A stretch of DNA of 64,000 nucleotides from Saksenaea vasiformis B4078. Lineage: Eukaryota; Mucoromycota; Mucoromycetes; Mucorales; Saksenaeaceae. The notes beneath the pieces were generated by a model. The model made no database searches and was not told the DNA's origin. It worked only from the letters and a program-made list of their open reading frames with translations. A program made the position numbers and the translations under genes. The DNA lies in NCBI GenBank assembly GCA_000697055.1, contig JNDT01001995.1, forward strand, positions 33,439 through 97,438, given 5' to 3'. How positions within the stretch are numbered: the stretch's first letter is position 1; each line of letters starts with the position of its first letter. Shown piece by piece: positions 51,189 to 61,759 of the stretch.

Positions 51189-52815
51189 AACCTTGCATTC
51201 GTGTCCAAAGACCTCTTCTCCTATGCGGGGTTGTATGAGGTACATTCAGAGCAGCCGTGGTTTCTTAATGAGTGCCTTCATGCGCAAAACAAGAGTCCAT
51301 GGCGGAAGCATCTTAGAACAATACAAACTGACCACATGGTACTAACTATTTTTCCTGGTCCAAAAAAAAGAAAGTAGGCGGTGCCATGCGTCTTTTTTTT
51401 TTTTTTTTTTTTTTGCCTGATCAGACATATGGAACACTAACTAGCTGTCCAAGGAAAGAGGTACTACGGACGAGGGAAAATCACTGCTTGCGGGATGCGC
51501 GCGCCAGGTCTAGAGGAGCCACTATTGATAAAGTTTTGTTCGAAATGGTAAGGCACAATGCGTACTCTAAGTGTGTTTCTCTACATTGCTGCGTTGCTGC
51601 AAACGGAGCAAGCCATTCCGATGGCTCGGTAGGTAGGATTAAGCCTCGTCATTCCACCCACCAATGACACACCGAAAGACCTTTGGCAAGGCAAGCGTTT
51701 GATAGAGAAAGTGCTTCATGGGCCACATAGTCGTCTTAAAACGCAATCACGCGTTGCTCCGCTGACTACCACGTATGGATTGTTACGGCTTCATATTCAC
51801 CGAGGTTCTAAGTAGAAGTTAATGTCGATAGAACGCGTTTGTGTTCCACAAACCCGCTGTCCGAAGTTGAGCCTGCACGTCCCTCATCTCATACAGCAAA
51901 CATTTCTTATGTACCATAGAAAATGAGACGGCTTATCTCCTAGTGCTCTTGTGTTAGCTATTTGCTGGACGGTACAGCCTTCTTGAATGAAAAATAGCTC
52001 CACAGAAGGCTGCAAAAGGGAGAGCAGAAATCCCGGCATCTGTTCGGTTGTCTTTCATAATGAAACGGAAACAATGGTTTATGTCTGCGCATACCCTATT
52101 CCGCCAATAAAAATTTCATCTGCTTAAATAATATATATATATACTTTTGGATTTCTTAGTGATGGTTCCTCGGTATCCCGTCGAATGCTATAAATATGTT
52201 CTCGAGATAAAGGCGGATTTTTTTTTTGCCCAGAATAATCCGTATTCATGGGGACGCATGAATTTCCTTCGACAATCAGGTGCTGCAGGACAAAGACAAC
52301 ATGCGCCGATCATCGTGAATTTCGGGAATGCAGTATCAGAGTGCAACATCCCATTTTAGACAATCCGGATCTGTAACCCTTACGCAACTTTCTTACAACA
52401 TGTGGCCATTGCATCCTAAGCGATCCTGCTGTGCATAGAGGAGATAACGCGTGTAGAGAGATAGTGTAAATGCCAGATAAGGTAGACGCGTAAAATGGAG
52501 AGATAGAGTGTGTGGGTCCTTGTTAGGATTTATTTATGTTCTGGGTTTAGTATTCGCTAACATCAAGGTCTTAGCTCACAAGCATTAGGATAAAGGGGTG
52601 GGGTGGGGTGGTTCCTCTCTCTCTCTCTATAAGGTGTGGCGCGCGGGAGACGTGTGTGTGGTAGTCCTTAGCACAAACGGCCCGGGTCTGACATGGAAGT
52701 TGGAGACGAATTGCATGGGGGGCCCCAGGATTAAGATATCAATCTTTGCAAATGATGGTACGACTATTTACATTTCAGGTAAAAAAAGAAAGAAGAAAAA
52801 AAAAAGGGGAGGTCA

Positions 52816-54990
52816 TTAGCAAGCGTCCCAGGTGACGATTCGATTTTCGGGTGTCCTAAACGTGTTTTCTGCGCTGGAGGATTCTTCCACCGCCGCATTT
52901 TCCAGTTCAATGACGTATTCATAGAGCACTCCTGTGTTGATAAGGTTCGCTCGTCGTTTTGCCACCTCGAGTAATTTGTTGTGAGTTAAAACCTGTTCGA
53001 TGGTTGGTCGCTCCTTGGGGTATGGGATCAACATCCACTTGATGAGATCTTGCAGTTCATTCGATACACCATCCATGTTGCAGTCGGTAAAATTGCTTAA
53101 TCGCAGCATTTCCCACGATTCGCCCGTATCAGGTAATACGATATTGGCAGCCATCTCAAGAAAGATAAGACCAAGACTAAGGAAAAAAAACATTTAGTCT
53201 CCTAGGTTTACATAACTAAGGCAGGTCGTCGTCTTTATCTGTCTCTTACCTAAATATATCTGCTGGTTTATCAAATTGTTCTCTTAATAGATCTGGAGCC
53301 ATGTAGCGTCGATCACCCTCTCCTTTGATTAGTTTTGGATTCTGTACTGTGAATAAGTATATATGGTTGTTGTTGTTTTACATAAGAAGCAAGGGGAAAA
53401 TTTTTTTTACCGCTGGCCACCGTACAGACACGCCAAAGTCACCGATTCTTGTCCGACCCACATCATCAATGAGTATGTTGGATGGTTTCAGGTCCAGATG
53501 AATAATGTCGGCTTGATGGATATCCCTCACGCCCTATATCAATCAATTTATGTTGAGCAAACAGACCAGGTCTTGAAACAGGGAAAAGAAAAACAAAGCT
53601 TACAGTAGCAACTTCGTACATGAGATCCCATAACAGGGTTTCCTCCATGGTATCTCTTTTCAGATTGATGAATTCGCTCAAGCTAAAAAGAAAAAAGAAA
53701 AAGGAAATGAGCAAAAGATGAAAAAAAAAATCCTTTTCGGATTTGGGCATTTACCTTCCGTTATCACATAGTTCCATTTGTACAAAGAGAAAGCCTTCCT
53801 GTTCCCAAGCATTCACCACATCAACACAATGCTTGGAGCCTTTTACTGCACGCATATGATCCACCTCAATAATCTGTCGCCACCTGTGTTTTTTTTTTTC
53901 AAAATTTGTTAGTTAGTTAGTCATTCATGCATGCATGCATGCGTATTCTTTACCTGTCATCGCAGCTAAGAAAGGGTGTTTTTGTCTTTTTAATGGCGAA
54001 CGTCTTGCCTGTGTCTACGTGGCGGACTTTCCAGACTTCAGCAAATTCTCCAGAGCCCAAGCGTTTCAAGATGGAGAAATTGGCGTCAAAATAGGTTGTT
54101 GCTGTTCTATTTTCGCTGCCTTTTCGATCAACACCCCAATTATCCAGTCCATGGGCTGCAAAGTAGTCGCTTGTCAGGAAATGGGGCCATTCTGTCAAAA
54201 ATTCGTTTCTTAAACTCGTGTTTTGTAAGCGAGTGGCTCTTGCGACGGAGGATTCTGGCGGTTCGTCGACATGGCTTGAGAAAAAGGCGTCCACCTCATC
54301 ATCGTAAAAGTTTGGAAGGGATGAGCGAGGACGCATCCCTGAAGCGAGGCGAGAGTGCAGGTCGCTACCACCACCTCCTGGTACACCACCGTCAGAATCC
54401 AAGGTGATATCATTTTCCTCTTCTTCGCCGCGAGAGAGCACACTGCTTAATTCAGCCAAAAGCGACTGTCGAATGGGTCTGCCATCAACCAACGACATGG
54501 AGCGTTCATTCAATACACAGCCGTCTTGGTCGTCGTCGTCGTCGTCATCATCATTATCATCTTGTGGATCCATCCAGACTAGTCGTGGCGGGGGAATATC
54601 GTCACTAAACAGTTCATCTAATCTACTTCTTCTCGGTCGATCATTATCTTCTACATGCTGTTCGTCTTGAATAGTGGGGGAGCCCTGTTCCTGTTGTTGT
54701 GATGAGCATGGAAGTTCCGGTGCATCATGGGCATGATTTGACTCTGCGGATCCAGCCGCTGATGGTTGTCGCAAGACGTCGAAGTCTGGCAGTGAACTTG
54801 TTCTTCGTAGCTGTGCCAATGGTTGTTCTTCTTCATCATGGCTGTCGGTCCTGGGAGATCGAAGGCGTTTCTTACGAGAGGCAGCGCTTTCTGAATGGGT
54901 TGCCCGACTGCGAGCAAAGATCTTTCTGGGGCTCGTAGGAGGTGTCACTTGCCCATCAACATCGCGTCCATCGTCTTGCGAAAGAGGCAT
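52816..54990 (-). CDS. WEE1: WEE1-family CDK-inhibitory kinase
   Basis: Six exons (54990-53954, 53883-53755, 53682-53604, 53533-53411, 53341-53250, 53176-52816) give 606 residues. The ~290-residue N-terminal region is disordered, with acidic runs and RRTSSLPDF and RPRSSLPNF motifs. The kinase domain starts FSILKRLGSGEFAEVWKV and has FAIKK, IIHLDLKPSNILID, IGDFGVSVRWPA and EGDRRYMAPDLL. The block DKPADIFSLGLIFLEMAANI followed by LPDTGESW is diagnostic for Wee1/Swe1/Mik1. Wee1 phosphorylates Cdk1 on its N-terminal tyrosine and delays mitosis; in the fission yeast and budding yeast circuits it is itself inhibited by Nim1/Cdr/Hsl1-type kinases. A (ATGC)n run lies in the first intron (53927-53942). 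Confidence 0.95.
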
Positions 54991-55975
54991 AGAAAGAGGG
55001 GTTTAGGAGTAAGGAGGAACAGATGTGCGTGCGTGTGTGTGTGTGTGTGTGTGAGGTAACTGTACGGACCGCGAAAATTTAACGGGCACAAAATTAACTA
55101 ATCACCCCCAAGCGGTGCGTACCTGAAGATTGCGCAAGCCTAGAGAATGTGAAAAGTTGGAACCTGGTAGTCTACCTATTCTCTGAAGCAATCGCGTCAT
55201 CATTACAGGGTTAGTAGTAATAACTCGTTTGAAATAACTTTTTAAGACAAGAATAAAAAAAAAAGGGAATTCAGTTCTTCCTTGACTCTCCCACACACAC
55301 ACACACACACACACACACAATGCGCACAATGCGTATAATGCACACAATGCATGACTTGATGCATCCTTCTCAAGATAGAGCCACATGAAGTGTGTTGCGT
55401 TATCATTGGACTTTCTTGTACTAGCGGATATAATGGACAATGTCATTGTCAAACACGTGCGCGCATGTTGATGGGATTTGAAGGATGTCTATGCGAGGCA
55501 AACCCGAATGTATATCATCGTATGACCTTCTATTTCCTTGCCAGGCTTAGTGTTGATGATGACCGAGGGACATGGTTTCATCTCCTTCATTGTTTTAAAC
55601 ATTCGTCTTTCTTTATTGTCATTTCATCTCAAGAAACATAAAAGAGTCCCATTGGTTGGGTCAAGTAAACATTATTTTTAGATGTTTCTTACACCATGCA
55701 TATATAGAATAAAAGGAAAAAAAGAAGAAGAAAGTAACAGCTCATATAACCACATCATAAGGAATAAACAAAAAAACCAAGGAAAATAACAAGAAAAAAA
55801 AAAGAAGGTATACATACATTGACTATCGTAAAAAGAAAAAAAAAAAAAAGAAAACGCGCGCGCGTGTGTGTGTTTCTTTTTTTGGTGTGTGGTTTTCTTT
55901 TCTTTTTTTTTTTTTGGTGAATTTTTTTTCTTTTAGGAAGAAGAATAATAAGCATAGGAAAAGGGGGAGTTAAGT
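54991..55975. other. Intergenic with GT and CA microsatellites
   Basis: (GT)n lies at about 55033-55052 and (CA)n at about 55292-55319. Between them a minus-strand stretch (MMTRLLQRIGRLPGSN, then CTTCAG|GTACGC near 55125) resembles a first exon or a spliced 5' UTR, but no matching downstream exon was found. Otherwise nothing is seen. Confidence 0.5.
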
Positions 55976-57402
55976 TCATGTATAGTTGCTCCAGTCAATG
56001 GATGGTTTATCCGTAAGACCTAAACATAGATCCACATGAGGCATCACAGGCCGTCGAATGACACTACGTATGGCTTGATCCATGGGAAACATTCGTTCAT
56101 TTTTTGCATCCGAGACAACAATGCGTTTTCCTGGAGGAGGCGTTCCTTTCATATCCAGTTCGGCAAGTAGGTCCCGGAAGGTAAAGGTATCAGTAATGGC
56201 CAAATTGCGAATGTAGTACAATGGTGGCGCATCAGGAGACGTGGGGGCACTACGGAGCGAGACGGTCTCGACCACGGGGTGCGGAATAGCAGGTGATGAT
56301 GGAGATTGTTTTGGAGGCGAAGGATGACGACGATGATGATAATGAGAGTTGGATAGTTGCAATTGATGTTGCAAAGAAGATGATAACGACGATAAGGAAG
56401 GTGTTCTTGTATGAAGAGGAGGTAACTGCGATGAGAAACTATTATCTACATGTTGACGCGTTGAAGGAGAAGTGGACGACGACGATGAAGAAGGTGGTTG
56501 AGAAAGTAGAGGAGGCATTCCCGTTGCATACAATGGGGTGGAGGCACTTGAATGTGGTTTTTGATCCAAAGGTGATTTCGAGGTACGTTTTCGTTTCAAC
56601 GAGGTGGAGGCGGATAGATTAGAAAAATCCGGCGAAGAAGGTGGCTCGTGCGGTCGGTAATGATGATGATGTTGATAAGAAATCTCTCTTACTTTGGCAG
56701 CCAGTATCCCTGTACCCACAGAGGGATAAGGAGGAGGAGGAGGAGGATAATGATGATGATGATTGTTGTTGTTATTGTTGTTACTTTGAAGTGGATAGGG
56801 ATCAAAGAGAGGTTGAAGATGTCTATCATCCGTACTATTGGAATCAGCTGGGGAGGGCGGAGCTTGATTCTTGCTTCGTTCGTGCCTCTTCTTGGCACGA
56901 TACAAGGTACTACTGTGTGCCTTACAAAGTGACACTTCTGCCAAATCATACAAACCAACGACCATGTTATTTTCATCCTTGTAGATAGTATGAGCATTTT
57001 CGGATAGCCAGTGAATAGAGAATTCATAATCTTCTTTATCTTGTGGATGTAGTTTTTTTGCTCTTGAATCCAGACTTCCTTCAGGTAAGTTCTTGCCTCG
57101 ACGCGGTTGAACTTCGTTACATGTACAGTTCAGACCATAATACTAAAAAAAAACTAAAATAGTTGATTCCCTTCTTTTTATTGTTCTTTCTTCCTATTCA
57201 TTTTTTTACTTACTCTTGAACAGGTAAAACATATACCACATACGATGCAAGCATTCTAATGACCATAAACTCATTAAGCGTCACACGTTTTATGAAAAAT
57301 AGGGATTTTTCTTGTTACCTTTCGTACGGGTAAATAACGAGGTCCAGTATGAAGAGGATGAGGTGGAGGAGATGTTGCTTGAGATGGTGCTTGTTGGTTC
57401 AT
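55976..57402 (-). CDS. Orphan protein with Cys-cluster N-terminus
   Basis: Three exons (57402-57319, 57255-57214, 57142-55976) give 430 residues. The 42-nt second exon encodes a dense Cys cluster (NACIVCGICFTCSR) that continues as YYGLNCTCNEVQPRRGK in exon 3, giving C-x2-C-x2-C-x2-C and two more Cys. This looks like a metal-binding knuckle, but I cannot name the family. DYEFSIHWLSENAHTIYKDE and VVGLYDLAEVSLCKAHSS follow. A long low-complexity part (poly-Asn, poly-His, poly-Pro, Ser/Pro) comes next. The C-terminus is ordered again: YYIRNLAITDTFTFRDLLAE and KRIVVSDAKNERMFPMDQAI. All splice phases agree and donors are standard. A DNA-associated role is possible but unproven. Confidence 0.75.
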
Positions 57403-57898
57403 TGGAAGATCTGAAATCACCTGAGCGAACTGAAACAAGCTGTTTTCTGACATAAGCCTCTTTTTCTTTTTTTAAAAAAGAAACAAAAATAAAAAAAATA
57501 GAAAAGATAGAAAGAACAAAACCCGAGAAAACTAAAAAACAACACACAAAAAAAAAAAAAAAAAGGGGGGGAAAGGGGGGGGCTGTATGCAAAAAGGATC
57601 GTTGTTGAAAAAAAAAAAAAAAAAAAAAAGAAATGCTACGGGTTACCCGAACGTTAATTGGCAATGTTTCACTCTGAGTGCCTTTTACCGTTTGTCGCGT
57701 AACAACTCAGCAGAATTAAAATAAAAAATAAAATATAAAAAAAGGCAAACGTATTATATTTCTTTCTTCTTTTTTTTTATTTGATAAAAAGGATTGATGT
57801 GATTTTCCCGCATGGACCAACTTATGAATTATCCCACATGGGTAAAGTTGGAATAATAACATTTTTTTTTCTTGTATTGTTACACAATTCATCCTATT
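57403..57898. other. Intergenic with homopolymers
   Basis: Contains a poly-A and G-rich patch (57545-57582) and a poly-A run (about 57608-57629). It separates two minus-strand genes and probably includes the promoter of the Cys-cluster orphan. Confidence 0.5.
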
Positions 57899-58798
57899 TT
57901 ACATTTCCTTTGTTTCAACCGACCACACTAAATTGACAATCGCTACTGTATCAAGCATACGATCCTTCACTACTACTTCTGTCTCCACATTCTGTTTTCC
58001 CTCCATATCTTGTGGAAGATTACATTCTGATGATGCTGTCAATAACCCTCGTGCATTCTTCTTGTACTAAAAAAATAATAGCATTCATGATGATTATTAA
58101 CTCATACTTCCTGGTCTTTTTACCTCTATTTTGAAGGATACAAGATGAGAATGATCCTTGTTCTTAAGAACACTAAGTAATGCTAATCCTCCCACTGTCT
58201 CTGCAAATGTAGCAAGTGCCGTAGCATGAATACTATTTTACATTTCCAATCTTGGTTAAAACTGCCTTCTCCCCCAAAGATAGAAAAATGCTTTACCATT
58301 TCGACGCATTGCGATTCTTGTGACGATCCTATATAGAACATATTACAACGTCAACTCTTCCTGTTCTTTCCTCATCTTCGTTTTATCTTGTTACCCTCAT
58401 AATCCCTGTACAGAATCCCTTGGAAAACGTAGAAACACGCATATCTAGCAACAACCATCAGTCAACCTTCTTCTTCTTCTTCTTATTTTGGTTTTACCAA
58501 TCGAGTCTGCATAAGGATCAATGTTTCCGATCAACGTGGCAAAGATACGGGGACGAAATAACTTGACAAATGGTTTGTTTAATCGTTCCCACATTTGAAG
58601 TGGTTGACGTGAGTTACGTAGTGTCAACAAAAGGTATATAATATAACCCCCGGTAAGCAGGATGATGCCCACCACCAAACGTGTAAAGATGGTCCATTCC
58701 AATTCCAAAGCAACCCGAATGAGATGAGCCGTGGCCTGCATATGTCCATACAACGCCTCCGTTAAAGGTGAAGACGCTCCAGGCGCCGAGAATTTCAT
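57899..58798 (-). CDS. Hotdog thioesterase-like (DUF4442-type) membrane protein
   Basis: Five exons (58798-58498, 58444-58395, 58328-58297, 58232-58124, 58066-57899) give 219 residues. A hydrophobic segment (LVVGIILLTGGYIIYLLLTL) near residues 41-60 is a likely membrane anchor. It is followed by WERLNKPFVKLFRPRIFATL and NIDPYADSIDMRVSTFSKGF. The hotdog core then has CIHATALATFAETVGGLALL, where the A-x-x-x-x-x-E-x-x-G pattern is typical of PaaI/DUF4442 proteins. The end is VVVKDRMLDTVAIVNLVWSV. Acyl-CoA or other thioester hydrolysis is the family activity but is not proved here. Two exons of 50 and 32 nt are supported by matching phases on both sides. Confidence 0.8.
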
Positions 58799-59253
58799 CT
58801 TTAGTATTCTTTTTTTTTAAGAAGAAAAAGGAAAGAGAGAGAAAACCAACCTTGCGTTCTCCATTATAAAAAAAAAAACTTTGACGCGGAGAATGAATCA
58901 TGCAAGATGTGCAACAAAACACTCTCCATGAGTCGGAAGAGCATGGTGAATACAATCATTTGTGTTTAAAAATCCACATTAGTCTAATAGAAGAAGTGCA
59001 TCCAAGTATGGCTTTCAGCAATGATACATTGTTCTCTTATCTCCCTGAACTGTAAACCGCTACGCCATTCTTACACATCATCCCAAGGACTTCGTGGATG
59101 TCATTGTTTCGTTAGCCTCCTCATGAACAACCGTTACGACCATCTGATTAAAAAAAAGAAAGGGGGGGGGAGGGGGGTGGTGGCTATCTTACATACATAG
59201 AGTCGGCTGTGTATTTTTTTCTTTTTTTTTTTTTGGCTATGTTCGCATCCTCT
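58799..59253. other. Intergenic, no gene seen
   Basis: About 450 nt between the thioesterase-like gene start and the F-box gene end, with a G-run at 59163-59178. No supported ORF. Confidence 0.5.
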
Positions 59254-60499
59254 TTATTTTGTGTAACTGTTATCCCTGGAGAACCCTTGATCCATTTGGA
59301 CTTCTTTCCATGATGGATAGCAGGGTACATAGCTCCGCACCAGACTGAAGTAATAAGGCTTAAAACTCTTGATATCAAACCGTTCCCGACTGTCACGCCC
59401 CTCTGTCTTGTCTGAATAATCTTGCCATGTCAATTTATAATGTTGTCGCTGATGACTGTTCTTGATGCGGAGCGTCATTTCATACCGTACACGAGGACGC
59501 GTGCGTTCTTGCATAAACACCGTCACCGTATCATCATGCATGTCAAACCAACCACGAAAAACATGACGTTCTGTAAAATCTGACCCCAACAGGCGCACCA
59601 CTTTGTTCGGCTCATCCACAGATAAATACTTCAGTACTGCCCCATTGGGAAAGAAACGCAAGTACCGGTAATAGGTCACGAGGTACTCGGGTGCAAAAGA
59701 GGTGGTTGTGCTTTTTTTTTTTTTCAAGCAAAAACATAAGCACCTGCTTTTTCTACCTCCATCTCCTCCTCAGCTTACCGTGTATACTGACAAACGGCAA
59801 TATATACCCCATCGTAACGTACCCTTGGACGATGCATAAACATGTTTATCCATGCATTGTCATAAATCTCTTGTACCAGCTTTCTTTGGTAGGCACAGGA
59901 GGCTTCCCACGTCATTCGCCGTACCTTGAATGTATCCTCACATACATGTTGCCATAACCACGATGAACGACTCAAAAGAAAAAACGATTTACATGCAAGA
60001 CTAAACTGCATCAAGGAAGACACAGACCTTAATGCCAAATAATGAAGTACAATCAACAGCACTTCACCTACCCAAAAAAAAAAAAACAGGTAAGAAACAA
60101 GACACAAGCAATGTACACATCATCTTACAAGGCAATTTAGCAATCAAAATTGGTTTGTAATCTAATTTCGGGACGTAACGTAGGTCTTCTTGAACAAATT
60201 GACATATCAACGACTTGAGTGGATCCTTTGTCTGAATGACGGTGGTCTTTGTACGGCAAGGTTTAGGTACTACATGGTGGGAAAAAAAAAAAATCAGGTC
60301 AGGTCAGGTAAGTTTTGGTCTTGGGTCACGGATAGCTCTGGGTACCCTTTAGTGATATCTTACCCAGCCTTTCTTTCCGTACAGTTACTGCGGATGGATC
60401 CAAGTCAATGGAAGGGGAGGAGGGAAAGGAAGAAGAAGAAGAAGAGGAAGAGGAAGCGACAGAAGATGTCAAAGAAGGCCTGTACTGTCCCTTACCCAT
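59254..60499 (-). CDS. FBXO9/Hrt3/Pof7-like F-box protein
   Basis: Four exons (60499-60364, 60269-60129, 60067-59779, 59710-59254) give 340 residues. A short Ser-rich N-terminus leads to KDPLKSLICQFVQEDLRY and YKPILIAKLP, as in FBXO9, and then the F-box (EVLLIVLHYLALRSVSSLMQ, ACKSFFLLSRSSWLWQHVCE). The C-terminal part reads YDGVYIAVCQYTR, EYLVTYYRYLRFFPNGAVL and VFRGWFDMHDDTVTV, matching the conserved region after the F-box in this family. Such proteins serve as substrate receptors for SCF ubiquitin ligases. The last intron's acceptor sits directly after a poly-A run on the coding strand, so it lacks a pyrimidine tract. A divergent promoter of 307 bp separates it from PRP38. Confidence 0.9.
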
Positions 60500-60806
60500 T
60501 TACATTCACACCTTTTTTTTTTGCACAAAGAGGGGAAAAGGGTACAAGAGAAAAAAACTTGCATAATCAACTATATAGCTACTCTTTGGAAAATCTTAAA
60601 AAACGTGACATTCCTTCCATAGTAGATTGTGCATTGGCGCCTCCCACCTGTGTGACAAAAACAATGCAACCTCTTGTAAAGAAACTGTCACTTACACACT
60701 CTCTCTCACCTTTTTTTTTTTTTAAAACTCGGCAGCCCAAATTAATTTTTCTTTTTTTTTTTTCGGTCTCTTTCTTGTTCCGTCAAAGGAAAACGGTTAA
60801 CGCATC
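60500..60806. promoter_or_regulatory. 307-bp divergent promoter, F-box gene / PRP38
   Basis: It lies between the minus-strand start at 60499 and the plus-strand start at 60807. It is AT-rich, with pyrimidine-rich stretches (TTTCTTTTTT, TTTCTTG) near the PRP38 start. No specific factor site is claimed. Confidence 0.45.
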
Positions 60807-61631
60807 ATGGGTAAATCAAAAAAAGACTTTGACGATTACCGACTTTATTCATTCCCGATGAAATGTAGCTAATCGTACAATGACCGACGCTGTGGCCATT
60901 CATGGCCGTAATCCACAACATTTGATCGAAAAGATTATTCGTGAACGTATTTACGATTCATTGTACTGGAAAGAACATTGTTTCGGTTTGTCAGGTAGAA
61001 TCACCGTTACTCGCAACACCGTTCCTTTCACCCTCCCAAAACTAAATATCGACTTACTACAGCTGCTACGTTAATGGACAAGGCTGTCGAACTGACTTAT
61101 ATTGGTGGCCAGTATGGTAATCAGCAACCTACCGAGTTCCTGTGCCTTACGCTCAAAATGCTCCAGCTACAACCAGAAAAAGAAATTGTCATTGAAATGA
61201 TCAAAGATGAAGACTTCAAGTAAGTTAGCAACAAGGAAAAAAAAAAAAAAGAGAGATCAAACCAATTTCCTTGACAGATATTTACGAGCTCTGGGAGCAT
61301 TTTATTTACGACTGGTTGGAAAATCCAAAGAGATCTACCAATATCTTGAACCCTTTTTAAATGATCATCGCAAATTACGCGTCCGTCAAGGAGGTAAAGA
61401 AATGGTGAAAAAAAAAAAGATGAAAACTAAAAAGGGAACACCTGTTATTATTTATTATTAGAGGGTTATTCTTTAACCTATATGGACAGCTTTATTGATC
61501 AATTATTACATGACGACCGCGTCTGCGATGTCATCCTTCCACGTTTAGTGAGTCGTTATGTACTAGAAGAAAATGATGAATTGGAACCTCGCGTGAGCGC
61601 ATTGGAAGACATTACACAAGAAGAAGAATAA
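60807..61631 (+). CDS. PRP38: PRP38 spliceosomal tri-snRNP protein
   Basis: Five exons (60807-60810, 60869-60994, 61063-61219, 61278-61393, 61462-61631) give 190 residues. The first coding exon is just ATGG; splicing it to CTAATCGT gives MANRT, the conserved start of Prp38. The rest matches the family closely: AIHGRNPQHLIEKIIRERIY, YWKEHCFGL, VELTYIGGQYGNQQPTEFLC, EDFKYLRALGAFYLRLVG and DRVCDVILPRLVSRYVLEE. Prp38 is needed for spliceosome activation and U4 release. An in-frame ATG at 60880 would drop the conserved N-terminus and is rejected. The protein lacks the Arg/Ser-rich tail of animal PRPF38A and ends in acidic EEE. Confidence 0.95.
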
Positions 61632-61759
61632 AATAAAAAAACCATATCCCCCACACATTCCCAATTGAACCAAGATAATGCATACGTTTTATGGGTTTTG
61701 TTTTTTTTTAATAAAAAAATTGCAAACAAGAACTTCCACGTAAAAATAATTTTTCTACC

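Larger units (their letters stand above)
47698..52815. other. Five-kb gene-poor region with degenerate repeats
   Basis: No intact gene is seen. The region contains a diverged direct repeat pair, a strong hairpin, a broken ORF at 50207-50718 and a poly-T run at about 51393-51414. Minus-strand pieces at 49297-49500 (ITYQIMLAPNSHPLRIRVVD) and 51009-51245 are open but short. The picture fits decayed mobile or duplicated sequence. Confidence 0.55.

Noticed and set aside
53927..53942. (ATGC)n run as a regulatory site
   Set aside because: It lies within a WEE1 intron beside the donor and looks like a short microsatellite.
56293..56988. Plus-strand ORFs rich in Asp/Glu/Met
   Set aside because: They are antisense to the low-complexity part of the Cys-cluster orphan.
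60190..60861. 223-codon plus-strand ORF
   Set aside because: It runs antisense across the F-box gene exons, then through the promoter and the PRP38 first intron. Its Lys/Arg runs are low-complexity.
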